Shown in pieces: positions 21,091 to 30,841 of a DNA stretch of 64,000 bases. The position numbers and the translations under genes were made by a program. The stretch covers positions 6,758,001-6,822,000 of the forward strand of contig NZ_CP109104.1 in NCBI RefSeq assembly GCF_035917675.1. Direction: 5' to 3'. The notes below the pieces were generated by a model. The model saw only the letters and a list, made by a program, of their open reading frames with translations. It did not search any database and was not told where the DNA came from. This stretch comes from Streptomyces sp. NBC_01775 (GTDB lineage: Bacteria; Actinomycetota; Actinomycetes; Streptomycetales; Streptomycetaceae). The stretch's first letter is position 1; every line of letters begins with the position of its first letter.

Positions 21091-21136
21091 CGGCTTCCGG
21101 AAGCCGCCCGCGTATCTTGCAGAAATTTACCGCAAG
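21091..21136. promoter_or_regulatory. Candidate MalR operators between GH13 copy 1 and malE
   Basis: The 231-bp divergent gap has a perfect 16-bp palindrome CGGCTTCCGGAAGCCG (21091-21106) and, 9 bp further on, CTTGC-N11-GCAAG (21116-21136), whose left arm reads CTTGCAG. CTTGCAG-type motifs are the sites I recall for Reg1/MalR upstream of Streptomyces maltose genes. Both sequences sit where a repressor could control both divergent arms. Confidence 0.55.
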
Positions 21137-21227
21137 ACCTTTCGGAGATGTGGCAGCGCTGTTACGTTCCTGCGCAGCCGGGCGCCGTTCAGGGCGGTGC
21201 GGGCTCTCACCCTGCGGAGGGATCGAC

Positions 21228-22499
21228 ATGCGGCGTGGCATAGGCGCCACCGCGCTGGTAGCGGCACTGGCTCTTGCGGCAACGGCTTGCGGTGGCTCGG
21301 ACGGAGACGACAACGGCTCCAGCGGCAAGATCGAAGGCACCGTCACCTTCTGGGACACCTCGAACGACGGCGAGAAGGCCACGTACCAGAAGATCGCCGA
21401 GGACTTCGAGAAGAAGCACCCCAAGGTCGATGTGAAGTACGTGCACGTCAACTTCGGCGACGCCAACCAGAAGTTCAAGAACGCCGCCGGCGGCAACTCC
21501 GGTGCCCCCGACGTGATGCGCACCGAGGTCGCCTGGGTCGCGGACTTCGCCCGCCTGGGCTACCTCGCTCCGCTGGATGGCACGCCGGCGCTGGACCAGG
21601 AGTCCGACTACCTCAAGACGGCGGCGGGCTCCACCCGCTACAAGGGCAAGACCTACGCGGTGCCGCAGGTCACCGACACCCTCGGCCTCTTCTACAACAA
21701 GCGGCTGCTGAAGAAGGCGGGCGTCAAGGTTCCCACGTCCTTCGCGGGGTTGAAGAAGGACGCCAGGAAGATCAAGGACAAGACCGGGGCCACCGCGCTC
21801 TACCTGCGCGGTGACGATCCGTACTGGTTCCTTCCTTACCTGTACGGCGAGGGGGGCGACCTGCTCGATGCCAAGGCGAAGAAGGTCACCGTCGACCAGA
21901 AGCCGGGCGTCAAGGCGTTCGCCACCATGAAGGACCTTGTCGACTCCAAGGCGGCCGTCACGGATTCCAGTGACGGCCAGGAGAACGGCATCAAGGCATT
22001 CCAGGAGGGCAAGGTCGCGATGATCATCGACGGCCCCTGGGACATCGCGCTCGCCCGTGAGGGCGAGGAGTTCAAGGGCGGGAAGAAGGACAATCTCGGC
22101 GTCGCGCCTGTGCCTGCCGGCAGTAAGGCGCAGGGGTCTCCGCAGGGTGGCTGGAACCTCTCCGTCTACGCCGGGACCAAGCGGATGCGTGCGGCGCAGG
22201 AATTCGCGAAGTACATGAGCAGTGCCTCGGTGCAGGCCCGCACCACGGAGTCGCTTTCGTTGTTGCCCACGCGGAAGTCTGTTTATGAGCGGTCCGCTGT
22301 TCGGGACAACGAGATGGTGGAGTTCTTCCGGCCCGCCGTGAAGAAGGCTGTGCAGCGGCCTTGGATTGCCGAGGGCAACTCGTTGTTCGAGCCTATTCGG
22401 GTGGGGGTTGACGGGGTGTTGGCCGGGGGTAAGTCGCCTTCTGCGGCGGCGGGCAAGACGGGGGATGAGTTCCGCAAGCTCTTGAAGGGTTACAAGTAA
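21228..22499 (+). CDS. malE: Maltose/maltodextrin-binding lipoprotein
   Basis: 423 residues from the ATG at 21228 (GGAGGG 5-6 nt upstream). The signal peptide ends in a lipobox with lipidated C21 (ALAATAC), followed by a Gly/Ser/Asp linker. The extracellular solute-binding domain shows GTVTFWDTSNDGEKATYQKI near the start, APDVMRTEVAWVADFARLGY and KVAMIIDGPWDI. It would deliver maltodextrins to MalF/MalG. Third-position bias weakens toward the 3' end (several T and G endings from ~22130 on). A 290-bp hairpin array separates it from malF. No ATPase gene is present; Streptomyces uses the shared MsiK. Confidence 0.93.
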   Translation: MRRGIGATALVAALALAATACGGSDGDDNGSSGKIEGTVTFWDTSNDGEKATYQKIAEDFEKKHPKVDVKYVHVNFGDANQKFKNAAGGNSGAPDVMRTEVAWVADFARLGYLAPLDGTPALDQESDYLKTAAGSTRYKGKTYAVPQVTDTLGLFYNKRLLKKAGVKVPTSFAGLKKDARKIKDKTGATALYLRGDDPYWFLPYLYGEGGDLLDAKAKKVTVDQKPGVKAFATMKDLVDSKAAVTDSSDGQENGIKAFQEGKVAMIIDGPWDIALAREGEEFKGGKKDNLGVAPVPAGSKAQGSPQGGWNLSVYAGTKRMRAAQEFAKYMSSASVQARTTESLSLLPTRKSVYERSAVRDNEMVEFFRPAVKKAVQRPWIAEGNSLFEPIRVGVDGVLAGGKSPSAAAGKTGDEFRKLLKGYK

Positions 22500-22500
22500 G

Positions 22501-22790
22501 GGCGGGGCTCCGCCCCTTGGGCCCCGTTCTTGGGGCTTCGCCCCTTGGGTCCTCGCCGTTGTTGGGGGCTTCGCCCAAACCCCCTTGGCCTCGCCGGCCG
22601 GGCGGCGGGGCGGCTCCGCCCCCCACCTGCCCCCCGCTACGGGGGCTCCGCCCCTCTAGCGGGGGGCCGTTGGGTGGGGGCCCCGGACGGAGTCTGGGGG
22701 AGGAGCCGCCCCAACGCCCGGCCGGCGAGGCCATCGGTCAGAGGGCGAAGCCCTCAAAAGGGGGTCAGGGGGCGAAGCCCTCACGGGAAA
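22501..22790 (+). repeat. Nested hairpin array between malE and malF
   Basis: Starting at the malE stop there are about seven small hairpins of the types GGGGC(T/G)(T/C)CGCCCC and GGGCGAAGCCC. A larger nested structure sits among them: outer arms of 18 bp (GGCCTCGCCGGCCGGGCG at 22587-22604, complement at 22715-22732), a second pair of 11 bp (22607-22617 with 22702-22712), and an inner pair of 11 bp (22629-22639 with 22657-22667). No gene is present. In transcription units of this kind such structures usually attenuate readthrough or protect the upstream mRNA, giving more binding protein than permease. That role is inferred. Confidence 0.8.
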
Positions 22791-22803
22791 TGAAAGGCTA
22801 CAT

Positions 22804-23730
22804 ATGAAGCGGATCATCGCCCTGTCGGCGAGACACTGGTACGCGTGGACCATGGTGGCGCCCGTCGCCATAGTCATCGGCCTCATCATCGGATACCCCC
22901 TCGGCCGCGGTGTCTATCTGTCGCTGACCGACGCCGACGAGGCCAACGTCGAGCGGACGATCGGCGTCAACCATATTCCGGCGACCTATGAATTCACCGG
23001 GATTGACAATTACAAGCGCATCTTGTCCGACAGTGTCTTCTGGGATCGGTTGGGCTGGACCGCGTTGTGGACGGTCGGGTGTGTGAGCCTGACCTTCCTG
23101 CTGGGGCTCGCGCTTGCGAACATGCTCAACCGGAAGGTGAAGGGGCGTGCCTTCTATCGGGTTGGGATGATCGTTCCCTGGGGGATTCCCGCCTTTGTGT
23201 CGGTCTTCGCCTGGAAGATGCTCTTCAATGAGAAGAACGGGCTGCTCAACAAGGTCCTGGACGGTGGCGGCATCGAAGGGGTGCCGTGGCTGGGGGATCC
23301 GGTGTGGGCGAAGGTCGCCGTTGTCGCGGTGAACGTCTGGCTCGGTGTGCCCTTCATGATCGTTGCCATGCTGGGCGCGCTCCAGTCCATACCCGGCGAG
23401 CTGTACGAGGCGGCGGAGATGGACGGCGCGGGGCCCTGGCAGCGCTTCCGCAACATCACGCTGCCGGGCGTGCGCACGGTCAGCAGCACCGTGGTGCTGC
23501 TCAGCACCATCTGGACGTTCAACATGTTCCCGGTGATCTTCCTGCTCACCAAGGGCGGCCCCGAGGACTCCACGGAGATCCTGGTGACGTACGCGTTCCG
23601 GCTCTCCTTCGTCAACAGCCCGCGCGACTTCGCCACTTCGGCGGCCTGGGGCGTGCTGATCTTGCTGCTGCTCTCGCTGTTCACGGTCGTCTACCGGCGG
23701 GCGCTGCGCCGTCAGGGAGAGGTGTGGTGA
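22804..23730 (+). CDS. malF: Maltose ABC transporter permease MalF
   Basis: 308 residues from the ATG at 22804 (AAAGG about 8 nt upstream). About six membrane segments are visible, e.g. the first at residues ~15-37 and the last near residues 280-300. The EAA loop, which contacts the ATPase, is at about residues 199-215 (ELYEAAEMDGAGPWQRF). The stop overlaps the malG start. Many codons in the first third end in T or G, unlike the 3' half, similar to the end of malE. Confidence 0.93.
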   Translation: MKRIIALSARHWYAWTMVAPVAIVIGLIIGYPLGRGVYLSLTDADEANVERTIGVNHIPATYEFTGIDNYKRILSDSVFWDRLGWTALWTVGCVSLTFLLGLALANMLNRKVKGRAFYRVGMIVPWGIPAFVSVFAWKMLFNEKNGLLNKVLDGGGIEGVPWLGDPVWAKVAVVAVNVWLGVPFMIVAMLGALQSIPGELYEAAEMDGAGPWQRFRNITLPGVRTVSSTVVLLSTIWTFNMFPVIFLLTKGGPEDSTEILVTYAFRLSFVNSPRDFATSAAWGVLILLLLSLFTVVYRRALRRQGEVW

Positions 23731-24563
23731 CGATGCGCACCCGTAAGCGGACGCCGGCGGCGTCCATCGGACTGCACGCGGGGCTGCTGCTCGGCACGGC
23801 CTGCGCGCTGTTTCCGCCGCTGTGGCTGCTGGTGACCTCGTTCAAGCCCACGAGCGAGTCCTTCTCCGCCGCTCTGGTCAAGGACTTCACCCTCGGAAAC
23901 TATCGGCATGTTGTCGCCGACACGCATTTTCTCAGCTGGTTCGGCAATTCGGTTATTGTTGTGTGCGGCACTACCGTTGTCGGCGTTTTTATTTCCGCGA
24001 CCACTGGTTATGCGCTCAGCCGGTTTCGCTTTCCCGGGATGCGGTCGCTGATGTGGGTGCTGCTCATCACGCAGATGTTCCCGATGGCCGTGCTGATCGT
24101 GCCGCTCTACAACACGATGGCGAAGCTGGGGCTGCTCAATCAGCCCGTGGGTCTGATCGTCACCTATCTGACGGTGGCCGTGCCGTTCTGTGCGTGGATG
24201 ATGAAGGGCTTCTTCGACACGATTCCCGTCGATATCGACGAGTCCGGGAGGGTGGACGGGCTCAACCCGTTCGGGACGTTCTGGCGGCTCATCCTCCCGC
24301 TGGCCAAACCCGGTCTCGCGGTGACCGGCTTCTACACCTTCGTGACCGCGTGGGCGGAGGTCGCCTACGCGACCGCCTTCATGACCGGCGAGGAGAACCT
24401 CACCCTGGCGGGCGGCCTCCAGACCTTCGTCAACCGTTACGGGTCCGACTGGGGTTCCATGACTGCCGCTGCCGTCATCATCGCCGTTCCGGCAGCCGTG
24501 GTCTTCGGCTTCGCCCAAAGGCATTTGGTGTCGGGGCTGACGGCGGGTGCGACGAAGTCCTGA
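23727..24563 (+). CDS. malG: Maltose ABC transporter permease MalG
   Basis: 278 residues if started at GTG 23727, which overlaps the malF stop (GTGA) with GGAG 7 nt upstream; ATG 23733 is the alternative. Six hydrophobic segments are evident. The cytoplasmic EAA loop around residue 170 reads DIDESGRVDGLNPFGTF, so the usual EAA is replaced by ESG while the DG and downstream LP are kept. It ends 67 bp before the GH13 gene, which is probably in the same operon. Confidence 0.92.
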   Translation: MTMRTRKRTPAASIGLHAGLLLGTACALFPPLWLLVTSFKPTSESFSAALVKDFTLGNYRHVVADTHFLSWFGNSVIVVCGTTVVGVFISATTGYALSRFRFPGMRSLMWVLLITQMFPMAVLIVPLYNTMAKLGLLNQPVGLIVTYLTVAVPFCAWMMKGFFDTIPVDIDESGRVDGLNPFGTFWRLILPLAKPGLAVTGFYTFVTAWAEVAYATAFMTGEENLTLAGGLQTFVNRYGSDWGSMTAAAVIIAVPAAVVFGFAQRHLVSGLTAGATKS

Positions 24564-24630
24564 CGTTTTTCCGCTCTTTCTTCTTTCCGTTGCCGGGCCG
24601 GGCCAGTGGCGGAACAACGATGAGGATCAC

Positions 24631-26273
<1,643 letters not shown>

Positions 26274-26277
<4 letters not shown>

Positions 26278-27284
26278 CGAGCCCCGCTCCGGCGCGGCTG
26301 GCCGACCTCGCGGCGCACGCCGAGGTCAGCGAGGCCACCGCCAGCCGCGTCCTCAACGGCAAGCCGGGCGTTGCCCACGCCACCCGACAGCGGGTGCTGG
26401 CCGCGCTGGACGTGCTCGGGTACGAGCGCCCCGCGCGCTCCCGGCAGCGCAGCGCGGGCCTGGTGGGGCTGGTCATCCCGGAGCTGACCAACCCCATCTT
26501 CCCCGCGTTCGCGCAGGTCATCGAGCAGTCCCTGTCCGGATACGGCTACACGCCCGTGCTCGGGACACAGCTGCCGGGCGGGGCGACCGAGGACGAGCTG
26601 GTCGGCCAGTTCGTGGAGCGTGACGTCGCCGGGATCATCTTCTTGTCGGGCCTGCACGCCGACCTGACGGCGGATCCGGGCCGCTACGCGAAACTGGCGG
26701 GCCGGGGCGTGCCGTTCGTCCTCGTCAACGGCTACAACGACGACATCAGCGCGCCCTTCGTCTCCCCCGACGACCGGGCGGCGGCCACGATGGCCGTTGC
26801 GCACCTGCGTGAACTGGGCCACCGGAGCATCGGGCTGGCCGTGGGGCCCGAGCGCTTCGTGCCCACCCGGCGCAAGGTGGAGGGCTTCACACGGGCGATG
26901 GAAGCGGCGGGCGCGACGCCCCGTATCCAGCACACCCTGTTCACCGTCGAGGGCGGGCACGCGGCTGCCGGTGCGCTGCTGGACGCGGGCTGCACCGGAC
27001 TCGTGTGCGGCAGCGACCTGATGGCGCTGGGCGCCATCCGGGCAGTCCGCCAGCGCGGGCTGGCGGTGCCGCGCGAGGTGTCGGTCGTCGGCTACGACGA
27101 CTCGGAGCTGAACGCCTTCACCGATCCGCCGCTCACCACCGTCCGCCAGCCGGTGGGCGCCATGGCGAAGGCGGCCGTGCACGCGCTGCTGGAGCCGATG
27201 GGCGGCAGCCCGATGGGGGACACGGAGTTCGTCTTCCAGCCGGAACTGGTCGTGCGCGGCTCCACCGCGCACGCCCCCGGCTGA
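26274..27284 (+). CDS. LacI-family regulator (copy 2, MalR paralogue)
   Basis: 336 residues from the ATG at 26274, overlapping the aglA stop (ATGA). It aligns along its whole length with MalR copy 1: LADLAAHAEVSEATASRVLN, VGLVIPELTNPIFPAFAQVI, LVCGSDLMALGAIRAVRQRG, DDSELNAFTDPPLTTVRQP. The recognition helix has EATASRVLN where copy 1 and most family members have EATVSRVLN. This regulator is encoded inside the operon it probably controls, giving feedback. Whether both copies bind the same operators cannot be read from sequence. Confidence 0.92.
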
Positions 27285-27323
27285 CCGGGCCCGGTGGCTG
27301 ACCGGACGCCGGGGCTCAACCGG
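27279..27323. repeat. 17-bp tandem repeat spanning two convergent stop codons
   Basis: GGCTGACCGG recurs at 27279 and 27296, with a related GGCTCAACCGG at 27313, an exact 17-bp period. The TGA in the first copy is the stop of the LacI gene. The TCA in the third copy (27316-27318) is the stop of the convergent kinase gene. The gap between the two genes thus consists almost wholly of this repeat. Confidence 0.7.
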
Positions 27324-28917
27324 TCCTTCCCACCCGGGACTTGGCGGCGAGGGCGCCGCGGGCGAAGCAGAGCCGGTAGGCGTCGCCGGAGTTGAGGGCC
27401 GTGCTGTAGTAGACGCACCGCTGGCCCTCGGGGGTGCGCGGCGCCGCGTCCGGGGGGCCGTCGCGGGTGAACATCGGCATCCGGTCCTCCACCTCCGCGC
27501 GCGGCGTGCCGGGCCGCAGACCCGCGTAGGCGTCCTCGTCCAGCACCGACAAGGAGGAGCTGACCAGGCTCACCGGCAGCGACAGCAGCAGGATGCCGAC
27601 GACGACCGCGAGCGGCGCCAGCACCGTCTGGGTGAGGCTGCGCCGCAAGCGCTGCCTGGCCAGCGCCAGTTCGCGGGCCGAGGTGCTCGACCCGGGGCCG
27701 GGGCCGAGGCCGGGCGTCGCCTCGTGTACGGCGTGTACGGCGTTCACGGCGCTCACCGGGAAGGCTTCTCCCGGGGGCTCCGGCGCTGCGGACGCCCCCA
27801 CCGGCGGTTCGGCGACCGGGAGTTCGGCGGTGACCTCGAAGCCGCCCTCGCCGGTCGGGCCCGAGCGCAGCGTGCCGCCCGCCAGCCGTACGCGCTCGTC
27901 GAGCCCCACCAGTCCGGCGCCGCCCGAGGCCAGTCCGCGCCCGGTGTCCGGCGCGGCGTCCGACGGCGGGTCGTTGGCGACGGTGACCGTGCACCGGGCG
28001 TCCGCGTACGCGAGCGTGACACGTACCTCGGCGCCCGGTGCGTGCTTGGCCGCGTTCGTCAGCGCCTCCTGGACGACCCGGTGCGCGGCGTGCCGGGCCA
28101 TCGGCGGCAGCCCGTCCGCCGCCTCCCCGCCGGCCAGGGTGACCGTCAGCCCGCTGGCCCGCGCGCCCTGTACGACCTCCCGCACCGTCCCCGCGCGCGG
28201 AACGGTCGGCGCCTCCTCGCCGTCCTCGCGCAGCACGCCGATGATGTCGCGCAGCCGCGCCGTCGCCGCCGCTGCCGCCTCCCGCAGCTCGCCCGCCGCC
28301 GCCCGTTGGTCCGCGTCGAGGTCCGGGTCGACCTGGAGCGCCCCGGCCCGAACGGCGAGCAGCGTCAGGTCATGGCCCAGCGAGTCGTGCATGTCCCCGG
28401 CGATACGGGCCCGTTCGCGCAGCCGCGCCCGGTCGGCAGCCGTGCGCTGCTGCTGCTCCAGCTGTCCGGCCAGCCGCCAGCCGGTGCCCACCAGCTCGGT
28501 GTACTGCTTGCGGTGGCGCCCCAGCATCCACGGCAGGCCCGTGGCCAGCAGCAGCGTCAGCAACTGGGTGGGCCACGCCCACAGCTCCCGCTGGACGAAC
28601 ACACACAGCGGCAGCCCCGCCAGGGCGACGGCGGAGAGGAACCACAGCGCCGGGCGGGCCGCCACCCGCTGTCCGGCCAGGTAGCCGAACACCGCCAGCG
28701 CGGGCCAGTACTCGGGCGCCAGCAGCTCGGTGCTGGCGGCCAGCCCCATCGCGACCGGCACCGCCACCCCGGCCAGCGGCCACCGCCCGCACACCCGCGC
28801 CGCCACCACCAGCAGCGGCACCGCCACCGCCGCCGTCAGGGTGTCCTGGCCGTGCCGTTGGACGGCGGCGGCGAGCGGGGCCGCGCAGACGAGAGCGGCC
28901 AGCAGGAGAAAGCGCAT
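27316..28917 (-). CDS. Membrane histidine kinase with C-terminal membrane-anchored tail
   Basis: 533 residues. Four to five hydrophobic segments fill residues ~1-130. A HisKA_3 dimerisation domain follows (RARIAGDMHDSLGHDLTLLA, phospho-His in MHDSLGH), then an HATPase_c with HRVVQEALTNAAKHA and GAGLVGLDERV. Unusually the protein continues: a Pro/Ala linker, an extra membrane segment at ~440-465 (VLAPLAVVVGILLLSLPVSL) and a ~65-residue tail with two Cys (QRCVYYST, YRLCFARG) predicted to lie outside the membrane. It pairs with the response regulator at 29011, which is transcribed first. Confidence 0.9.
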   Translation of the reverse strand: MRFLLLAALVCAAPLAAAVQRHGQDTLTAAVAVPLLVVAARVCGRWPLAGVAVPVAMGLAASTELLAPEYWPALAVFGYLAGQRVAARPALWFLSAVALAGLPLCVFVQRELWAWPTQLLTLLLATGLPWMLGRHRKQYTELVGTGWRLAGQLEQQQRTAADRARLRERARIAGDMHDSLGHDLTLLAVRAGALQVDPDLDADQRAAAGELREAAAAATARLRDIIGVLREDGEEAPTVPRAGTVREVVQGARASGLTVTLAGGEAADGLPPMARHAAHRVVQEALTNAAKHAPGAEVRVTLAYADARCTVTVANDPPSDAAPDTGRGLASGGAGLVGLDERVRLAGGTLRSGPTGEGGFEVTAELPVAEPPVGASAAPEPPGEAFPVSAVNAVHAVHEATPGLGPGPGSSTSARELALARQRLRRSLTQTVLAPLAVVVGILLLSLPVSLVSSSLSVLDEDAYAGLRPGTPRAEVEDRMPMFTRDGPPDAAPRTPEGQRCVYYSTALNSGDAYRLCFARGALAAKSRVGRTG

Positions 28918-29010
28918 GCACCGAGCATCGCCGAACGCGGGGCCCGGTACCTCTGTCGAAAGTGGTGGTCCGGTGCCACGGTCAGCCGTCGTCGGCCCGC
29001 TCCGCGCTCC

Positions 29011-29751
29011 TCACGCCGGTTCGCCCACGTCGTCGGAGTCGCCCGCTTCGTCCGCGTCGGCCGCCCCGTCCACCAGGCCCGCCTCGTAGGCGAGGATCGC
29101 CGCCTGGACGCGGTTCTTCATGTCCAGGCGGGCGAGTATCTGACTGACGTACGTCTTCACCGTGCCCTCGACGACGTGCAGGCGTCCCGCGATGTCGGCG
29201 TTGGACAGCCCGGCCCCCACCAGCGAGAGGACGTCCCGCTCGCGGGGGGTGAGCCCCGCGATCCGCGAGCGGGCCGTGGCGCGCCGGCCGAGCTGCGCGG
29301 TGTCCATGTGGGAGATCACCCTGCGCGCGACGGCGGGGGAGAGGTAGGCGCCGCCCTCGTGCACGGCGCGGATGCCCGCCAGCAGCTCGTGCGGGTCGCC
29401 GGACTTGAGGACGAAACCGGCTGCGCCCGAGCCCAGCGCGCTCGCGATGTACTCGTCCTCGGAGAACGTGGTGAGCATCATCACCGCCGTCTCCGGCGAG
29501 GCACGGTGCAGTTCGGCGGCGGCGCGCAGTCCGTCCAGCCTCGGCATCCTGATGTCCAGCAGGCACACATCAGGGCGGTGCCGCAGCGTCAGCTCGACCG
29601 CCTCGCGCCCGTCGGCCGCCTCGGCGACGACCTCGATGTCCCCCGCCGAGCCGAGGATGGCCCGCACCCCGGCCCTGATCATCGCCTCGTCGTCCGCGAG
29701 GAGAACCCGCACGGGTCCGCCCGCCCGGCGCTCCTGCTCTGTCCTGTTCAC
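29011..29751 (-). CDS. NarL/LuxR-family response regulator
   Basis: 246 residues. Receiver domain with VRVLLADDEAMIRAGVRAIL, phospho-acceptor in CLLDIRMPRLDGL, switch region MMLTTFSEDEY and the conserved lysine in FVLKSGDP. The C-terminal LuxR helix-turn-helix is LTPRERDVLSLVGAGLSNAD, then GTVKTYVSQILARLDMKNR. An acidic tail follows. It lies 93 bp upstream of the kinase at 27316-28917 in the direction of transcription and is its likely partner. Confidence 0.93.
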   Translation of the reverse strand: MNRTEQERRAGGPVRVLLADDEAMIRAGVRAILGSAGDIEVVAEAADGREAVELTLRHRPDVCLLDIRMPRLDGLRAAAELHRASPETAVMMLTTFSEDEYIASALGSGAAGFVLKSGDPHELLAGIRAVHEGGAYLSPAVARRVISHMDTAQLGRRATARSRIAGLTPRERDVLSLVGAGLSNADIAGRLHVVEGTVKTYVSQILARLDMKNRVQAAILAYEAGLVDGAADADEAGDSDDVGEPA

Positions 29752-29778
29752 GGGATCAGCGTAAGAGACGCGGAGAGG

Positions 29779-29811
29779 CCGGCCCGGGCCGATGACGCGG
29801 ACCCGGGCCGG
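29779..29811 (-). terminator. Terminator hairpin after the dioxygenase gene
   Basis: A 10-bp perfect stem (CCGGCCCGGG at 29779-29788 with its complement at 29802-29811), 11 bp beyond the stop of the minus-strand dioxygenase gene. Confidence 0.7.
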
Positions 29812-29821
29812 TCCCGCAGGG

Positions 29822-30619
29822 TCACCCGGCGCTGTTGACCCCGACGGTCAGCGAGCCCGCGTAGCCGTCGGACGGGGTGGAGCCCAACGCCTTCAGCGTC
29901 AGGAGGCCGGACGTGGCTCCGCCGCCGTCGTAGATGGAGTCCTCGTCCAGGGTGACGCGCTCCGTCTCGTTCGTCGGATACGGGTCGGTCGCGGCCACCT
30001 GTTCCGTGGTCTCCTCGGCGAAGAAGAGCTGGCCTGTGTGGATCACTTCGCCGCCGCTGTACGAGCCGTCGTCCGTCAGCTCGACATCCGTGTGCACCTT
30101 GAGATGAATGTGCACGCAGCGGCCCCGGTACCACCCGGGGTAGACCGTGGTGAGCTTCGCGACGCCGTTCTCGCCGCTGAGGACGCCGCCGCGCAGGAAG
30201 GTGCCGTTGTCCGGCTCCTCGTGGCCGTTCTGGCCGACGAAACCCGAGTATTCGCCGAGCGCGTCGGCGTGCCACAGCTCGACCAGGGCCTTGGGGAGCG
30301 GGGCGCAGTCGTTGGCCTCGTCCACGACGGTGAGGGTGAGTTCCAGGGGGATGCCCGTCTTGTCCTCGCGGATGTCCTCGCGTACGAGGGCGCCGTCCAG
30401 CCAGTACGGGCCTTCGGTCACCTCTTTGGTGAGGGAGCAGACGGCGGCGCCGGCCGAGCCCGGCGCGGCGGCCGGGGCCGCGCTGGCGGAGGTGGCCGAT
30501 CTGGCGGTGACGCCCAGTCCGGCGGCCACCGCCGTGGCGCCGCCGGCGATCAGAAGTTTCCGTCGGCCCAGGGGGAAGGACCGTCGCTCTGCGTTCTCTG
30601 AGGCTGAAGAGTCTGTCAT
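29822..30619 (-). CDS. Tat-exported intradiol ring-cleavage dioxygenase family protein
   Basis: 265 residues. The N-terminus has a twin-arginine signal (GRRKLLIAGGATAVAAGLGV). The mature domain matches the intradiol dioxygenase fold: EVTEGPYWLDGALVREDIRE, ALVELWHADALGEYSGF, YPGWYRGRCVHIHLKV and GQLFFAEETTEQV. The Fe(III) ligands expected for the family, two Tyr and two His, are available in GEYSGF, YPGWY and CVHIHLKV. It is an extracytoplasmic member of the protocatechuate/catechol dioxygenase family with unknown aromatic substrate. Confidence 0.9.
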   Translation of the reverse strand: MTDSSASENAERRSFPLGRRKLLIAGGATAVAAGLGVTARSATSASAAPAAAPGSAGAAVCSLTKEVTEGPYWLDGALVREDIREDKTGIPLELTLTVVDEANDCAPLPKALVELWHADALGEYSGFVGQNGHEEPDNGTFLRGGVLSGENGVAKLTTVYPGWYRGRCVHIHLKVHTDVELTDDGSYSGGEVIHTGQLFFAEETTEQVAATDPYPTNETERVTLDEDSIYDGGGATSGLLTLKALGSTPSDGYAGSLTVGVNSAG

Positions 30620-30700
30620 GTACGCGGAATGTAGGGGGGCTTGCTGTCAGTTTCCTGTGAGAGACGTAAAGCCGAGCTCGCGCAAGCTCTCTTCCGGTCA

Positions 30701-30750
30701 GGGGGCGCCCGAAGGGGCGCGGGGAACTGCGCGCCCAGACCGAAAGCACC
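30701..30750. repeat. Recurrent Streptomyces intergenic element
   Basis: The core GGGGCGCGGGGAACTGCGCG (30714-30733) with flanking GGGGGCGCCCGAA is, from memory, a sequence met in many intergenic regions of Streptomyces genomes. It can fold (GCGC arms around GGGGAACT). The 222-bp gap 30620-30841 contains this element and no gene. Function unknown. Confidence 0.5.
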
Positions 30751-30841
30751 CGCACTCTGCACACCACAGGCAGGGGCAGCCCCTGCTCAGCACCAGGGAA
30801 GAGGGCGACAGAAAGGTCAGCCGGAACACGCCGCAGGCACG

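Noticed and set aside
22517..22807. Small open frames in the malE-malF gap
   Set aside because: They translate the hairpin array into Pro/Gly/Arg repeats and have no ribosome binding site or codon bias.
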